From Sanderia malayensis (lineage: Eukaryota > Cnidaria > Scyphozoa > Semaeostomeae > Pelagiidae), in contig RQOL01000532.1 of NCBI GenBank assembly GCA_013076295.1, positions 3,534,001 to 3,598,000 of the forward strand: 64,000 bases of DNA, read 5' to 3'. Made by a program: the position numbers and the translations under genes. Within the stretch, counting starts at the first letter, position 1; every line of letters begins with the position of its first letter. Under the pieces are notes generated by a model that saw nothing but the letters and a program-made list of their open reading frames with translations, had not been told where the DNA came from and searched no databases. Positions 12,310-26,200 of the stretch are shown piece after piece.

Positions 12310-13902
12310 CTAGACAGTGATGTGAAATGGCGAGCCGGGAATATCGAAACCGCCCCATAACACCCTCAAAATGTAGTTATCTTTCTGCTCTAGAATATAG
12401 TCCACAGTATAAATATTGTTGCCCGTGTGTTTAACAATGATCTCTTTGGCTGGTACAATGGGTCCTTCCACTCCGACCATGATCGAGCCTCGTCCGGCGC
12501 CACTGGCATTGACTGTAAACGAGGCTACCTCGTTCACGTTCGCATGACGCAAACCGGCTCCCTTGGATGTGCACTTGCTAGCGTCGGGAATGTCGGCGGC
12601 CAGAAGGGAATCCTCCGAAGAGACGATCTTGACATTGAATGGACTGCCGGGGATGTTCTCGTCTGCAAAGCGAATGCCGATCACGTAATTACCCGTCAAC
12701 GTGGGCTTGTACGTGACCGAGTAGGTACCATCGGCTTGTTCCACGCAATTCATCTTCACCTTGGCAGGGCCATCAATGGAGAGGGCAAGAGCTCCCGTTC
12801 CAGCATTCAGTGCATCAACCGTAAATGCGGCCTCCTGGTTCACGACTCCTGCCTTCAACCCTTGACCGTAGGCACGTACTTTGCCTGGGTACACATCGCC
12901 ACCGGCAACTTTGACGATGAACGCACTACCGGGGATGTGGTGACCATCAAGGAAGACACTGACGCGGTGGTCGCCAAGCTCTTTGGGTACGAATTTCACG
13001 GCGAAGTTCTCCTTCTCGACCTCCACGACGGAGCAGTCAAGTTCAGCGCCGGATGGCGAGACAACAGATGCACTTACTTTGCCATCTTTGCCTTTCATCT
13101 GCACGGCAAAGCTCGCCTGCTGGCCAGGTCGGAGTACTTGCTCCTTGAATTTGGACATACTCATCGCTTCAACTTCATCAGCTGACACCACTGACACGGT
13201 GAATGGACTCTCGCTGATCGGTTCGTCTGCAAATCGGATATGAATCGTGTACTCTCCGGCTTCGACAGGGTACCAAGTGATGTCACAAGTACCATCGCCA
13301 TTGTCGTTACACTGGATCTCGGCTTTGGCGGGGCCTTCCACGGCCACAGCAAGTCCACCTGGTCCAGCATCTCGGGTGTTGACAGTGAATCTGCATGGTT
13401 GTCCTGCCACACCCGATTCCAATCCGGGTCCATTGGCTGTGCATGCCTTGGCTCCACCAGAAGGTGCGTCCACATACACCTTGAACGGGCTACCAGGAAT
13501 ATGTCTGTTCCTATGTTTGACGTTGACCTTGTGCTCTCCAGTTTCTCTTGGGATAAACCTGATTGTGTACTGGTCTTTTCCTGCTTCTATGACATCAGCA
13601 GGGTCCTCCACTCCAGATGGTCGGGTCACAGTGGCGTTCAGGTCACCAGAACCTGTAAACTTGATCACGAAGTCCTGTGGTGCCTTTGTGCTTGGGAATG
13701 AGTGGTAGTCCATGTCTGGAGCGTTTTGTGCCAAGTAATCGTCAACTGGAACGCCAACGTCGTCATCAACTGGCCTTCGACCTTTGACATCAGTGACCAC
13801 GGGCTTGAACGGACTGCCAGGAATGTGTTCATCTGCGTACGTTACGTTGACGTTGTACGTGCCGGGCTCATCTGGAGTAAAATCAACGGTGCAAGTTCCA
13901 TC
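12310..13902 (-). other. FLN: Filamin C-terminal repeats and dimerisation-type repeat
   Basis: A single last exon of 531 codons including TAG at 12310-12312. It holds the end of repeat 30 and repeats 31-35. The last repeat has [12 protein letters not shown] at its start and [15 protein letters not shown] at the C-terminus, matching the position of the homodimerising last repeat of filamins. A low-complexity linker with [12 protein letters not shown] precedes repeat 31. Confidence 0.9.
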
Positions 13903-16900
13903 CTGATAAAGATAAGTCACTAGATTAAGCAATGCACAATGTCCTTAACTCCTTTTACCTTACACCACCATACACAACTTCGAAATCTATAACCAAGCAG
14001 GCTAAAACCGGTCTATTGGGCTATGCGTAATACCGTAAATCCTCGAATAAGCCCCCGGGGGCTTATTTGCAAAAATGAATTTTTGAGTGGGGGCTTATTC
14101 GAGGGGGGGGGGGCTTATTTGCAAAAATGATTTTAGGTGGGGCTTAATCGAGGAGGGGGCTTATTCGAGCGTGGGGGCTTATTCGAGGATTTACGGTATG
14201 TCACAGTAAGGGTTGCAAGGTATACTCGTCTTGCAATGAAAATACAAACATAAAAACGATGCATACCTCATTATCAACACAGTTGATTTCAACCTTCGAT
14301 GGGCCTTCAATGGACAGACCAAGGCCTCCATAGCCTGCATCGCGTGTGTCGACAATGAATTGCATTTTCGTGTTGACAGGTCCGCCATCAAGCCCTTTGC
14401 CGTATGCTCGAACCTTGGATGCGTCCGGTTTGGTGGCTGGCAGATCCTCTGGTTTCACGATCACTTCGTACGGACTGTTCTGCACATGGCGACCATTCTT
14501 CTTGATGTTCAGCAAATGCTTTCCGACTTCTTTGGGCATGAACGAGACGACGATGGTTCTGTTGTTGGGACCAGCCTTCAGATCGACTGGCTCTTCGCTT
14601 CCAGAAGGAGATGTCACAGTGGCCTTTAGGAAAGGAAGGTCTTCTGGTACTCTGATTCCGGGTATTTCTAATCCGATGGCACATGGTTGTCCGGGCTTTC
14701 GTGGCTTGGCATCTTTGACCATGACTTCAATGGGACTTCCTTTCACATGTCTGCGATCTTTCTTGATGTTGATCAGATGTTTTCCGGGCTGGTCTGGAAC
14801 AAACTTAACTGACAGAGTATTGTCCGGTCCTGCCTTTGGTTCCAATGGATCTACACTGCCATCCGGCCTTTCAAGTGTGCATTTCAAGTACTTCAAATCT
14901 TCCGGTATGCGTAGATCTGGTAATTCAACTGCTACGTCACAAGGACTTCCAACAGTTGGGGCTCTGTCTGGTTCTGGTTCCATCTCAACCATTACCAGGA
15001 ACGGGCTTCCGTTGACATTTCGTCGGTTCTTCTTCACTGTGATGTAATGCTCTCCTGGCTCGGTTGGGACGAATGATAGATTCAAAGAGTTGTCATCATT
15101 GGCTTTGACTTCAAGAGGTTCCTCTTTGCCGGTTGGTCTCTTGAGAGATGCGGTGAGATCTTTCAGATCACGTGGCAAGCTGATGCCATCAATGTCGAGA
15201 TTGACGTCACACTGCTTTCCTACAGTTGGTGCCTTCGAAAAAGAATTGTCAAGTTTGAGACAAGTGTCTGCCATGGGAAAAACACGTCTAACTATTAGGT
15301 CAGCAAGTGCACAATGTGTACTGTGGAAAAAGTTTCAATGAATCAAAGGAAATTAATACGGGGTGACGCCTATAAACGGCATTTGGCTGATGCAGAACTT
15401 ATTAAATATTCTCAGAAAAACATGATAAATTGAGCAATGGTTAAATTTCAAAATTAGATTTTAAACTTAAACTGGAAAAAGATACAGAACAGAAATGTTA
15501 GAGAAATCTTACAGGTAATAGGAAAACAAAACAAAAAAGGAAAAGCTGAAATGACCAAGAAAGAAATGAAAACAGCAAAATGAATCGGGCATCCAAGAGA
15601 TAAAACAAGCAGGTGTAAATTAAAGTAAGAATTCGAGATACAAGAAACAGTATACGTGTTGAAACGAAGGTCGAAAGAGAGTTAGACGACGTCAAAATCA
15701 TGCAAACCCACCTTGGATTTCTCTTCATCTTCAACAATGATCGTGATTGGGCTTTGTTTAATGGGGCGGCCATTCTTCTCGATGTCAATCAAGTGTTTGC
15801 CCGTTTCTGTCGGCGTGAAATTCATCGATAAAGAATTGTCTGGGCCAACGCTCAGGTTCAGAGGCTCCTTCTTGCCAGTCGGTCGGGTCAATTTCGCCTT
15901 CAAATACGGAAGATCTTTGGGCAAATTGATGTCGGGCAGAACCAAGTTCACATCGCACGGACTGCCAACAGCCGGTGACTTCTTTGGTTCGACTCCTTCG
16001 ACAACAACCTTGAATGGACTACCGGGAACCTGAAGGAATGAAGACAAGAGAATTACCAAAAATAAATTAGAAGCCCAAGATATAATATCATTTGCAGTCA
16101 GCAAAACAAGGGATTATAGCTATTTACAGACAATACCATATATACAATATGCGTTGGTGGTTAAATAAATGGCAAACATTTGATATATTTTAGGCTCACT
16201 ATTTGAATTTATCAAGCAATAGACTGCTTTGTTCGCAAAACATTACCCCGCAACTCCGGCAGAAAATATACCGAAAATTGACACACTATTGTCTACCTAT
16301 GGTCTGCACAAAAATATACGGTATTAAAAAGAAGATATAGCATAACAAGGTGACACTGGACACTCAAGAGACACTTACCTCTTTGTTGTGCTTCTTGAGG
16401 TGAAGAAGGTGGTCTCCGGATTCCTTTGGAGTAAAAGCAACAGAAAGGGTGCTATTTGGTCCTTCTTTCACATCCAATGGCTCAGTTTCCCCAGATGGCC
16501 TGGCCAACACGGCACTCAGGTATGGCAGATCCTCTGGTATCTTGATGCCAGGAATCTTCAAGTTGGCATCATGTGGGCTTCCCACGGAGGGCTTCTCTTC
16601 TGGGAAATCATCAAGGAAGTCTGGAAGAGATTCTTGGGTATCTTCCGTTGCTGGCACGATATCCTCTGATATAGGCTGATCTTCAATAATCACTGAAAAG
16701 GGGCTGCCCTTGACATGTCGCTTGTCTTTCTTAACACTGACCAAGTGCTCGCCCGGTTCTTCTGGGACGAATTTCACGCTCAGAGAGTTGTCTGGCTTTA
16801 AGCCAATATCAATCGGCTCTTCTCTTGTTTTCGACGGTCTCTTCAAGCTTGCAGTCAATCGATCCAAATCTTCAGGTAACTTCAAATCGGGGATATCCAA

Positions 16901-19900
16901 GCCAAGATCACATTCGTCTCCGACTTTAGGCTTCTTTGCCCCATCATCAACGACCATAATTTCAATCGGGCTTCCCTCAACTGGCCGTCCATCCTTTGTG
17001 ATGTCAATGACGTGCTTGCCAGGTTCTTTAGGTACAAAGCTCATGCCAAGAGTGTTGTCGGGATTGGCTGTTAGCTCAATGGGCTCCTTCTTACCATTTG
17101 GTCTCGTCAGCGTACCCTTGAGCTTCTTCAGGTCTTCGGGTAGGTTCAAGCTTGGCAGATCCATGTTGATGTCGCATGGGTTTCCAACAGTTGGAGCCTT
17201 GCTAGCCTCGGCATCTTCGACCATGACATTGAATGGACTACCCTTGACAGGCTTGCCAGATTTCTTGACATGAATCTTATGTAGACCAGGCTCTTTTGGC
17301 GTGAAAGAGACAGCAAGGCTGTTGTCTGGGTTGGCTTTGACAGGCACCTTTTCTCGCTTTCCGTTCGGACGCTCGAGAATGGCAGTCATTAACGGCAAAT
17401 CGTCAGGCAAGTTGACATCAGGCAGCTCTAGATTAACATCACATGGATTACCAACAGTTGGGTTCTTGGCTTCTGGGGCTTCATCTACCATGATCTCGAT
17501 TGGGCTGTCTTTAATTGGTCTTCGCTTCTTCTTTATGTGAATTTTGTGTAAGCCGGGTTCTTCTGGAACAAATGAGATACCGATTGTGTTATCTGGGTTG
17601 GCTCTGATGTCAACTGGTTCACGCTTTCCACTTGGCCTTTCAAGAACTGCACTCAAATCAGGAAGATCGTCTGGCAATGTAACATCAGGGAAGTCAAGAT
17701 TCACATCACATGGATTGCCAACACATGGTCCCTTCTTTGGCGCATCTTCAACCATGATCTTAAACGGACTGCCAGGAACCTATAAACAAAATGGGCATAA
17801 TTAATAAACAGTTACGCAGTTGCTTTGACATATAGTAAAATGCTTTCGGCTAAAAATAAGGACCCAAGGTTAAGCGGTGTTGCAGAACACCACTCATTGA
17901 TAACGATTAGATGAAAAGCAAACAAAATTTGTCATAAACATCACAGAATAGCGTTATAAAACTGAGAAAAATAACCAATTTGACCGTTACAAAAATCTAA
18001 ATCAAATAAACGTACCTCTTTGCGATTCTTCTTGATATGGAGAAGATGCTCTCCCGGCTCTTTTGGAGTGAATGCAACAGAAAGAGTCTCATTCGGTCCT
18101 TCCTTCAAATCGACAGGTTCAGTTTCACCCGATGGCCTGGCCAACACACCCTTCAAATATGGCAGATCATCTGGTATCTTGATGCCAGGTATCTTCAAGT
18201 TGGCATCATGTGGGCTTCCCACGGAGGGCTTCTCTTCTGGGAAATCATCAAGGAAGTCTGGAAGAGATTCTTGGGTGCGCTCTGTTTCTGGTACGATATC
18301 TTCCGAGACAGGCTCGTCGCCAACCATGACATTGAATGGACTACCCTTGACAGGCTTGCCAGATTTCTTGACGTGAATCTTATGTAGACCAGTCTCTTCT
18401 GGCGTGAAAGAGACGGCAAGGCTGTTGTCTGGGTTGGCTTTGACAGGCACCTTTTCTCGCTTTCCGGTCGGACGCTCCAGAATGGCAGTCATAAACGGCA
18501 AATCATCTGGCAAGTTGATATCAGGCAACTCCAGATTAACATCACATGGGTTGCCAACAGTTGGATTCTTGGCTTCTGGGGCTTCATCTACCATGATCTC
18601 GATTGGGCTGTCTTTAATTGGTCTTCGCTTCTTCTTTATGTGAATTTTGTGTAAACCAGGTTCTTCTGGAACAAATGAAATACCAATTGTGTTATCTGGG
18701 TTGGCTCTGATGTCAACTGGTTCGCGCTTTCCACTTGGCCTTTCAAGAACTGCACTCAAATCAGGCAGATCGTCTGGCAATGTAACATCAGGGAAGTCAA
18801 GATTCACATCACATTGATTGCCAACAGTGGGGTTCTTTGACTCCTTTGGTGCTTCTCCAACCATGACCTTGAACGGACTACCCCTGACTGGCTTTCTCTT
18901 CTTCTTGATGTGTATCAGATGAAGACCGGGTTCCTTGGGTACAAACGAAACAGACAATGTGTTGTCCGGATTGGCACCAACTTCGCATGGCTCTTTCTCT
19001 CCATTCGGTCTCTCCAGCACGGCAGACAAATCCTTCAGGTCATCTGGCAACTTCACATCAGGCAAATCAAGGTTAACGTCACACGGGCTGCCTACAATAG
19101 CAGAAGGAGGGCCTTCCACTTCATCACCGGGTACCATGATGACATACGGGCTGTCCTCAACGTGCTTCTTATTCTTCTTGATATTGATGATGTGTTTACC
19201 GGGCTCTTCGGGTACAAACGTTACCGAAATCACACCATCGGGAGTGACATCGATGTCCAATGGCTCTTTTTTACCATTCGGTCTTATGAGAGATCCTTTG
19301 AGCTTCTTCACGTCCTTCCTGTCGACATCGGCAAGCTCGAGAGGAATCTTGCATGGTTTGCCTACCTCTGGTTTGTCGCGGACGAGCAGCGGTACTGGAC
19401 TTCCTTTGACTTCCTTGCCTCGTTTCTTCAGGTGAAGATCGTTCTTGCCAGCTTCCACGGGGGTGAAATTGGCCCTCAGTGTGTCATTAGGTCCCTTACT
19501 CAGGTCCACAGGCTCATCGTCTTTAGTCGGAGATGCCAAAACACCTGAAAGAACTGGTAGCTCGCTTGGTACGCGTACGTCATCGGGAGCCATGTTAAGC
19601 TGGGCTTCTTTACCAACTTCCAGGATTGGTTCCTCGTCAACAACTTTGACTTTCAACGGAGCTCCTGGGATATCTTGTCCTGCGAAGCTTATGAATATGT
19701 CGTAAGTTCCTGAAACAATAAGAAATGCATATAATAAATTTGTATTCAAATATATTTAAATCCGACCATCGTTGACATTTGTCACCTTTTTACACAACAA
19801 CACGGCAAATACCGTAGCATTTCGAATAAACACAGGGGCGTATATTAAATACTTTGAATTTTAGAACGGGCCTATATAATAAAGAGCGTGTAATAGAAAT

Positions 19901-22900
19901 AGGCGCCTATTCAAAACATTATGGTGACATGCAGCAAGCAAGATGCTGGAAAAACTAACTAAGCATCATAAATAAATCACTTCTAACGGATGACAAAAAT
20001 AAACAGAACTGCAACAAACCTGGTTCTTTTGGGATGTAAACAGCAGTGCAAGTTCCATCTCCATTATCAACGCACTCAACGTCAGCTTTGCTTGGTCCTT
20101 CGACTGCAAGTGACAGATTTCCGGGTCCAGCACCCTTGGTATCGATGATAAAAGCGTTTGGTTTGTTCACGTAACCTTTCTTCAATCCTACGAATAAAAG
20201 TTCAATATAACATTAAGCCTAGATTACAACGGAAACTATAAATCACCGCGTACCTATAAACCCAGCGCTATTCTCTGCTAAATGGAGGTTGATTAAATGG
20301 AGGTTGATTACAATGGCCCTAATCCTCCCTATACAAAGCCAATGTTATGTCATGTGTCCGTTACAGTTAAGTATTCGCAAAGCAAGGTTCTATTGTAGAT
20401 GGCCTTGCCTAATTGAAATAGAATCATTTGGATCTAACATTGAATAAACTATCTGAACTGACACAGGATAGAAAGAGCTGGCGTGGCATTGTGCGACGCG
20501 TCGTGCAGTATTAACTGCGTGTGACGTCTTAATAATAATAATATATATTTAGATTTATCCTGGATTTATGCCTGTCTAAATGCCATCCATCTGCATCTAT
20601 TTTCAACCACATCCAAACATGGCCTGGTTTTTAATTCTTAAATACGTACCTGGTCCGAAGACTTTGACTTTCCTTGGTCCGGGTTTTACCACCTTGAATT
20701 TGAATGGACTGCCTGGAACTGGTACGCTGTCGTAAGTGACGTCGAGGGTGTGTAGGCCAAGTTCCCGCGGCGTGTAGTCAATGTCGTATGTTCCATCGTT
20801 GTTGCTTGTGGTTTTGACTTTGTCCTTTTCGCCCGACGGTGTGGTGACGACTCCCTCCAGCTGACCTGAAATGCAAGCATTGCATTGCTAGTACTCTTGC
20901 ACTACACCCGTGTTCAGACAATTTTAGGCAGTGATAAGCAATATGTAATCACAAATGTACAGGGGGTAAGCTCGTTTAAAGAAACAATGTAGCAGATCAA
21001 GAGCAGTGTGTGAAGTAATGTGCCACCGAGTGGCTCATAGCACATTATACTAACAGCGTTCTGTCTTTCCACGCTCCCCCGCAAAAGCATTCACCAGAAA
21101 CTCGAGTCACGTTTGAGATCAATGCTTAATTATAGGGTAAACCCTAGGTTCAATTCAAGGTAACATCAAATCTTACCTGGTTCGAGTTCAGAGCAATCCA
21201 GTACAGATTCGACAGGTTGATCAATGACGGGCTCATCTGCCAACATCTTTGCGAGGTCATCTGTGTTAATTGGGCTCGTGTCTGGTCCATCAATGGCATT
21301 GGGCTTGAATGGTGAGCCGTTAACAGGTTGTCCACCAAAGTTGACGTCAACGGTGTGCTCTCCAGGCTCCTCTGGCGTCCAGTTGCATGCGTAGACATTG
21401 TTGTCGACTTCTTCCACGGTGCAGGGCAACTCGTCGCCGTGTGGGTTGCAAACCTTTGGTGTTACCTTGCCTGTTGTGAATAAAAAACTATTTATTAATG
21501 CGAAATGAATTAACAGGGAGTGAGGATTCCTGAGAATATAACAGACATCACACAATGAAAGGTTATTCAGTAGTGTATTGAAATGATGCAAGCTTGCATG
21601 GTCTACAATCGCCCCACAGTCATTGAAGTAAATGAACCATAGTATATGTTGCTATAAATTCATAGCTATTCGCCGCAAAGCAATGTAAATGCATTATGCA
21701 AAAATTCATTTAAATACTATAGTTCATTTAGTTCGATCATTTAGCTGAATTATCTGGTTCGTTCGATCAAATATGAATTACCACATGTCACATTGCCCGA
21801 CGATCTCCTGAACATCAAGTCAACATCAAATCAAGTGATTCAGTAATAATAACAACAACAACAACCTCGCACGTGTATTACACACATTCGCATTATCAAT
21901 ATAAGATGACAGAGCACCCGTGTTTGCAACGACATAACACATTGAAATCCATGGCAGTTAGCCAAGTAAAACCGGGTGTAGAAACATCACGTTCACTTAC
22001 CTTTTCCTGCCTTCCTTGCATCGACTTCAAATGGCGATGGCTTTCCAACGAGCGGGTTTTTCACTCCGGGTCCGGAAACTTTGCATTTCGAAGCATCTCC
22101 GGTCGGATTGGCATTGATTCGGAATGGCGATTGCGGGACGCTCTCTCCTCCGTACTTTACACCGATGGTGTAGCGACCTGAAAACAAAGACACATTCGCA
22201 TACAAAATGCTGGATTGTCTCAGAATAAAACAAGGTACTCGGTACACACTGAATACCGAGCTTGGTTTTTGGTTTATACTGTAATCAACTACTCAACGCA
22301 TGTAACTACTGCTAACTTTTATTTCTGGTTTTCGTCTTTGTGCGAGTTCCCTTCATTGCAAATTATCCATGTTTCACTGCAGTCACGAAGTAGCAAGCAC
22401 AGTACAGTTTTCTATATAGCATCAAACCAATGAAATTGCAGCAGTAACCTTTGAAGACCTTCACACAACGCGTTGGACTATCCGAGTAACATTACTAAGC
22501 GAGCAACTCAAATTAACTGCTACTGGTGAAACTACAGCATGAAACACTACCAGTTCCAATTGAACTGCATACAGCTCTTGTATACACAATACTTTTCCAT
22601 TCAAACACACAGACCAATCATATTCTGGAACCTCATGCATTATTAACGAAACCAACAAATGACTCTCGAGTACAAGAATAGGCCCATTCACAACCCACAT
22701 TATCTGTCCAGGTCTATAAGCTATTGTCTACAGAATAAAGTGCCTATTCAACAACCACTGAATTTAGACAATTTTAACAATAGATGCAATAGGTGAGACA
22801 ACCACCACGCTTCTAGATGCTTGACAAATTGCAACAGATAATATACCATAAACAATTATAGCATGTTGTTATTATCAAGTACAACTTACCATCCTTATCT

Positions 22901-23187
22901 GGAACATATTTGACAGTAAATGTACCATCTCCGTTGTCGGTGACATCCGGTTTTCTTGGCTTTCTATCCGGTCCGGTGATTTCAACATCAAGCGGAGCCT
23001 TGCCTGCTTTTGAAGCATCCACGAGGAACTCCTGTGGGAAGCTGGCAAGCACGTTCTTGTTCAATCCATCGCCACTGCACTTGACTTGGCTCGCGTCAAC
23101 CGGAACGCTGGCAGGAACGATGAAAGGACTGTTCGGAACATTCTCTTCTGCGAATTTCACGATGATTTCATGATCGCCTAAAAGAAG

Positions 23188-23236
<49 letters not shown>

Positions 23237-26200
23237 AATTTATTTATAGTTGGCTGGGAATATAGCAAATGCTGATAGAGGCCAACTCTACTCTACCCTA
23301 CCCTACTAAGACAGAGATTTAAACTTGATGGTTAACCAAAGATTAAAGATGGCTTGTCATTGATTAATCATCGATCATTGATTAATCATTAATCAATGAT
23401 TTATCATTAATCATTGATTCATCATTAATCAATGATTGCAGATAATTATGACTTACCTTCTTCGATTGGAACGTAGTTGACAGTGCAAGTTCCATCTCCG
23501 TTGTCAGTGCAATCAATTTTGGCTTCTGCTGGTCCTTCGATCGCAAGGCCCAGATTGCCTGCACCTGCATCCTTGGTGTCAATGAAGAACTGGTTTGGCT
23601 TGTTCACATTGGCATGGTCCAGGCCTGGCCCGTACACTTTCACTTTGCTTGCATCCGGCTGCAGACGGAACAGAGTAGGGTGGTAAACAAAGGGAAGTCA
23701 AATAAAACATGGAAATAAAATTCAATTGAAAATAGGAAAAGAAGGTCACCTTAGGCACGGCGTTGACGGTGAATGCGCTTCCGGGGATATCCTTTCCACC
23801 GAATTTCACCTGAACCTTGTGTGGGCCGACCACGTCGGGGACCCAGGTGAGAGTGAATGTTCCGTCCCTGTTGTCCTTGACGAGCACATCTGAGTGTGAG
23901 CCGTCTGGGTTTTCCACTGAAGCTGACAGTTTGCCAGGGCCTAGATGAAATGAAATGTGGTGTATTGAATTATGGTATAAAATATAACAAAAAAATGAGA
24001 AATTGGAGAAAATGGTGAAGATAATGAAGAAAGCGTGACCGTGGATAAAAATAAAGAAGACTTAAAAAAGATGATAATAAAGAACAAAGATGCAGATAAA
24101 TCAAGAAATGGAGAAACGAGAAAGAAGATGGAAAAAAGAAGGTAAAAAAGAATCAAGAAATCAGAGAAGAAGATGGAAAAAAGACGAAGAAACAAAAAAA
24201 GGAAAAAAATGTTTTGAAAAGTCCAAAAACAAAATTATAAGAGATGAAAGAACACCAAGACAACAAAAACTGAAATGAAATAGTAAGCATGAGACATCCA
24301 GCCAAAGAATCTCCTTCAACTCAAATACAAAAATGCATCAAGCAAAAGACATGAACAACTGGAGTACCTGCACCATCTTCGCATTCAACAGTGAAAGGCG
24401 ATTCTTCCCCGACAAACGCTTCTTCCAATCCAGGACCGTATGCTCTGCATTTGGAGGAATCGACTCCTGGCTCTACACTGACCTTGAATGGACTGTCGGG
24501 AACTGCATCGCCAGCGAATTTCACACTGACCGAATAGTTGCCTTTCTTCGGTGGAACATAAGTGACAATGTAAGTGTTTGGTCTGTCACCTTCTTTCACA
24601 TCGATGTTATCTACCTTGGGCATTCTTCGGCCTGCAAAAGAAACGCCAGATGTGGAACTTTTGAAGAAACTACAAGATCAAACTGCAATAACATGCATTT
24701 CTTATGCGAAACAGTTGCAAGCAAACATGACAACCAAGGGCTGCGCGAAAAATCACTAACTGTATTAAACAAACAATTCAATACCTATATTGTATGACAT
24801 GCTATCTAGATAAAGAGAAACTAAATAAAAACATATTTCGCAGAAAAACTTACTTTCTGGTTCAATGCTGATATCAACGTTGCCTTCTCCTGCTTCCGAT
24901 GCATCAACTTCAAAGTAAGTGGGTTCTTCCGCTCTCACACCCGTAGGTTCGATTCCAGGTCCGCTCACCTTCACTTTGCTGGCATCGGCTGCTGGTTCGA
25001 TCTTCACTTTGAAAGGACTCTTCGGTATTGGTTTGCCACCAAACGTGACTTTGACAGTGTGCTCACCTATACAGCAACAAAAAACAACAAATAAATTATA
25101 TATTAGAGCAAATAGTATGCAGGCATTGTTACAATATAAACAAGCTATACATTACGTAAATGCTAATACACACACATCTATACTTGAGAATAGATTTGCG
25201 TGCAATTTTTATGCATTCAATATTAGACTATTGTATAGCATCCTATTTCATCTCGTGGCATGAACAACTACCATATCTCAAACAAACTGCATAGTTTTCA
25301 AGGAGGTTTTTGACCTCTAAGACAGTTAGCATTTGTAACTTAGAAATTTGCATTAAAGGTTTACAGTGCAGTACGTAGAGATGATACAATGGTTACTACT
25401 AGAGCAAATACAAATCAAATACTAGAGCAATTGGCCACTGAAATAGCCAATGTACAATATAACTCGAGATCTTGCATGCGAACACACACGTAGCACGTAA
25501 ATCAATACACGTAACACGTAAATCGTCACACGTAACACGTAAATCTTCACACATAGCAGGTAAATACCAAGATGTATTAGCTGCGCTATATCTTCTCATG
25601 ATCATACCTACTTAAGCTTGAATTTATATCAACAACAAGAAAATCATTAACGTACCGGGTTTCTCTGGTGTGTAGAAAACTTCATCTAGCCCAGGTTCCA
25701 GTTCCTCCATCTCTACATTGACCGGGTTACCAACATCGTCTGTCACCTCGACATGAAGTGGTGCTTTTCCAGCCTTTCGGCTGTCGACTGTAATCGGCAA
25801 ACGACGTCCAGCCTTGCAGCCTGGTTCCAGGCCAGGGCCAGTAGCTTTGACCTGCAGCGAAAAACAACGGAATTTAAAGATGCTGAACTGAAGTGGCTGG
25901 ACTGACGAACTGGTGGTCTAGAATCTGAGTTATGCATTCAAATGGACAATAGTCATTTTTGCAAGGACCATGGGAATCGGAAAGAGAATCGGATAGGGCC
26001 TTTAAACTCATGGGATGCTGAATTTATAAGACTGCAAAGTGGATAAGACTACTGAATAGATAAGACTGAATGATGGATAAGATTGAATGATAGATAAGAG
26101 TACATGGATAAGACTAGAATGGATAGAACAACTGGATGGACGGGATAAGACAATTGGATGGATGCGATAAGACAAAAATAGATAAAATTATTGGATGAAT

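Larger units (their letters stand above)
14267..19709 (-). other. FLN: Filamin block of 15 diverged 'VGxPCDVNL' repeats
   Basis: Exons 21-24 hold fifteen consecutive repeats of one distinctive subtype. Each opens with a P-x-VG-x-PCDVNL-type strand, continues LPDDLP..L.A.L.RP.GK.EP, then [18 protein letters not shown], and ends VKGSPF..MV. Exon 21 is 1,694 bp and exon 22 is 1,401 bp without an intron, unlike the 170-330 bp exons before them. From memory, the opening resembles the even-numbered mechanosensing repeats (16, 18, 20) of vertebrate filamins, where the first strand is displaced. Vertebrates have only a few of these and do not have them in a row. Two repeats (in exons 21 and 22) are preceded by an acidic spacer containing [15 protein letters not shown]. 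Confidence 0.85.

Noticed and set aside
12427..13708. Long plus-strand open frames opposite filamin exon 25 (up to 252 codons)
   Set aside because: They are antisense to a clear coding exon, shadow its codon pattern and contain no motif.
14346..15047. 233-codon plus-strand frame opposite filamin exon 24
   Set aside because: It mirrors the repeated filamin modules. The same kind of antisense frame recurs at 16710-17273 and 18910-19548, as expected from repeats and not from genes.
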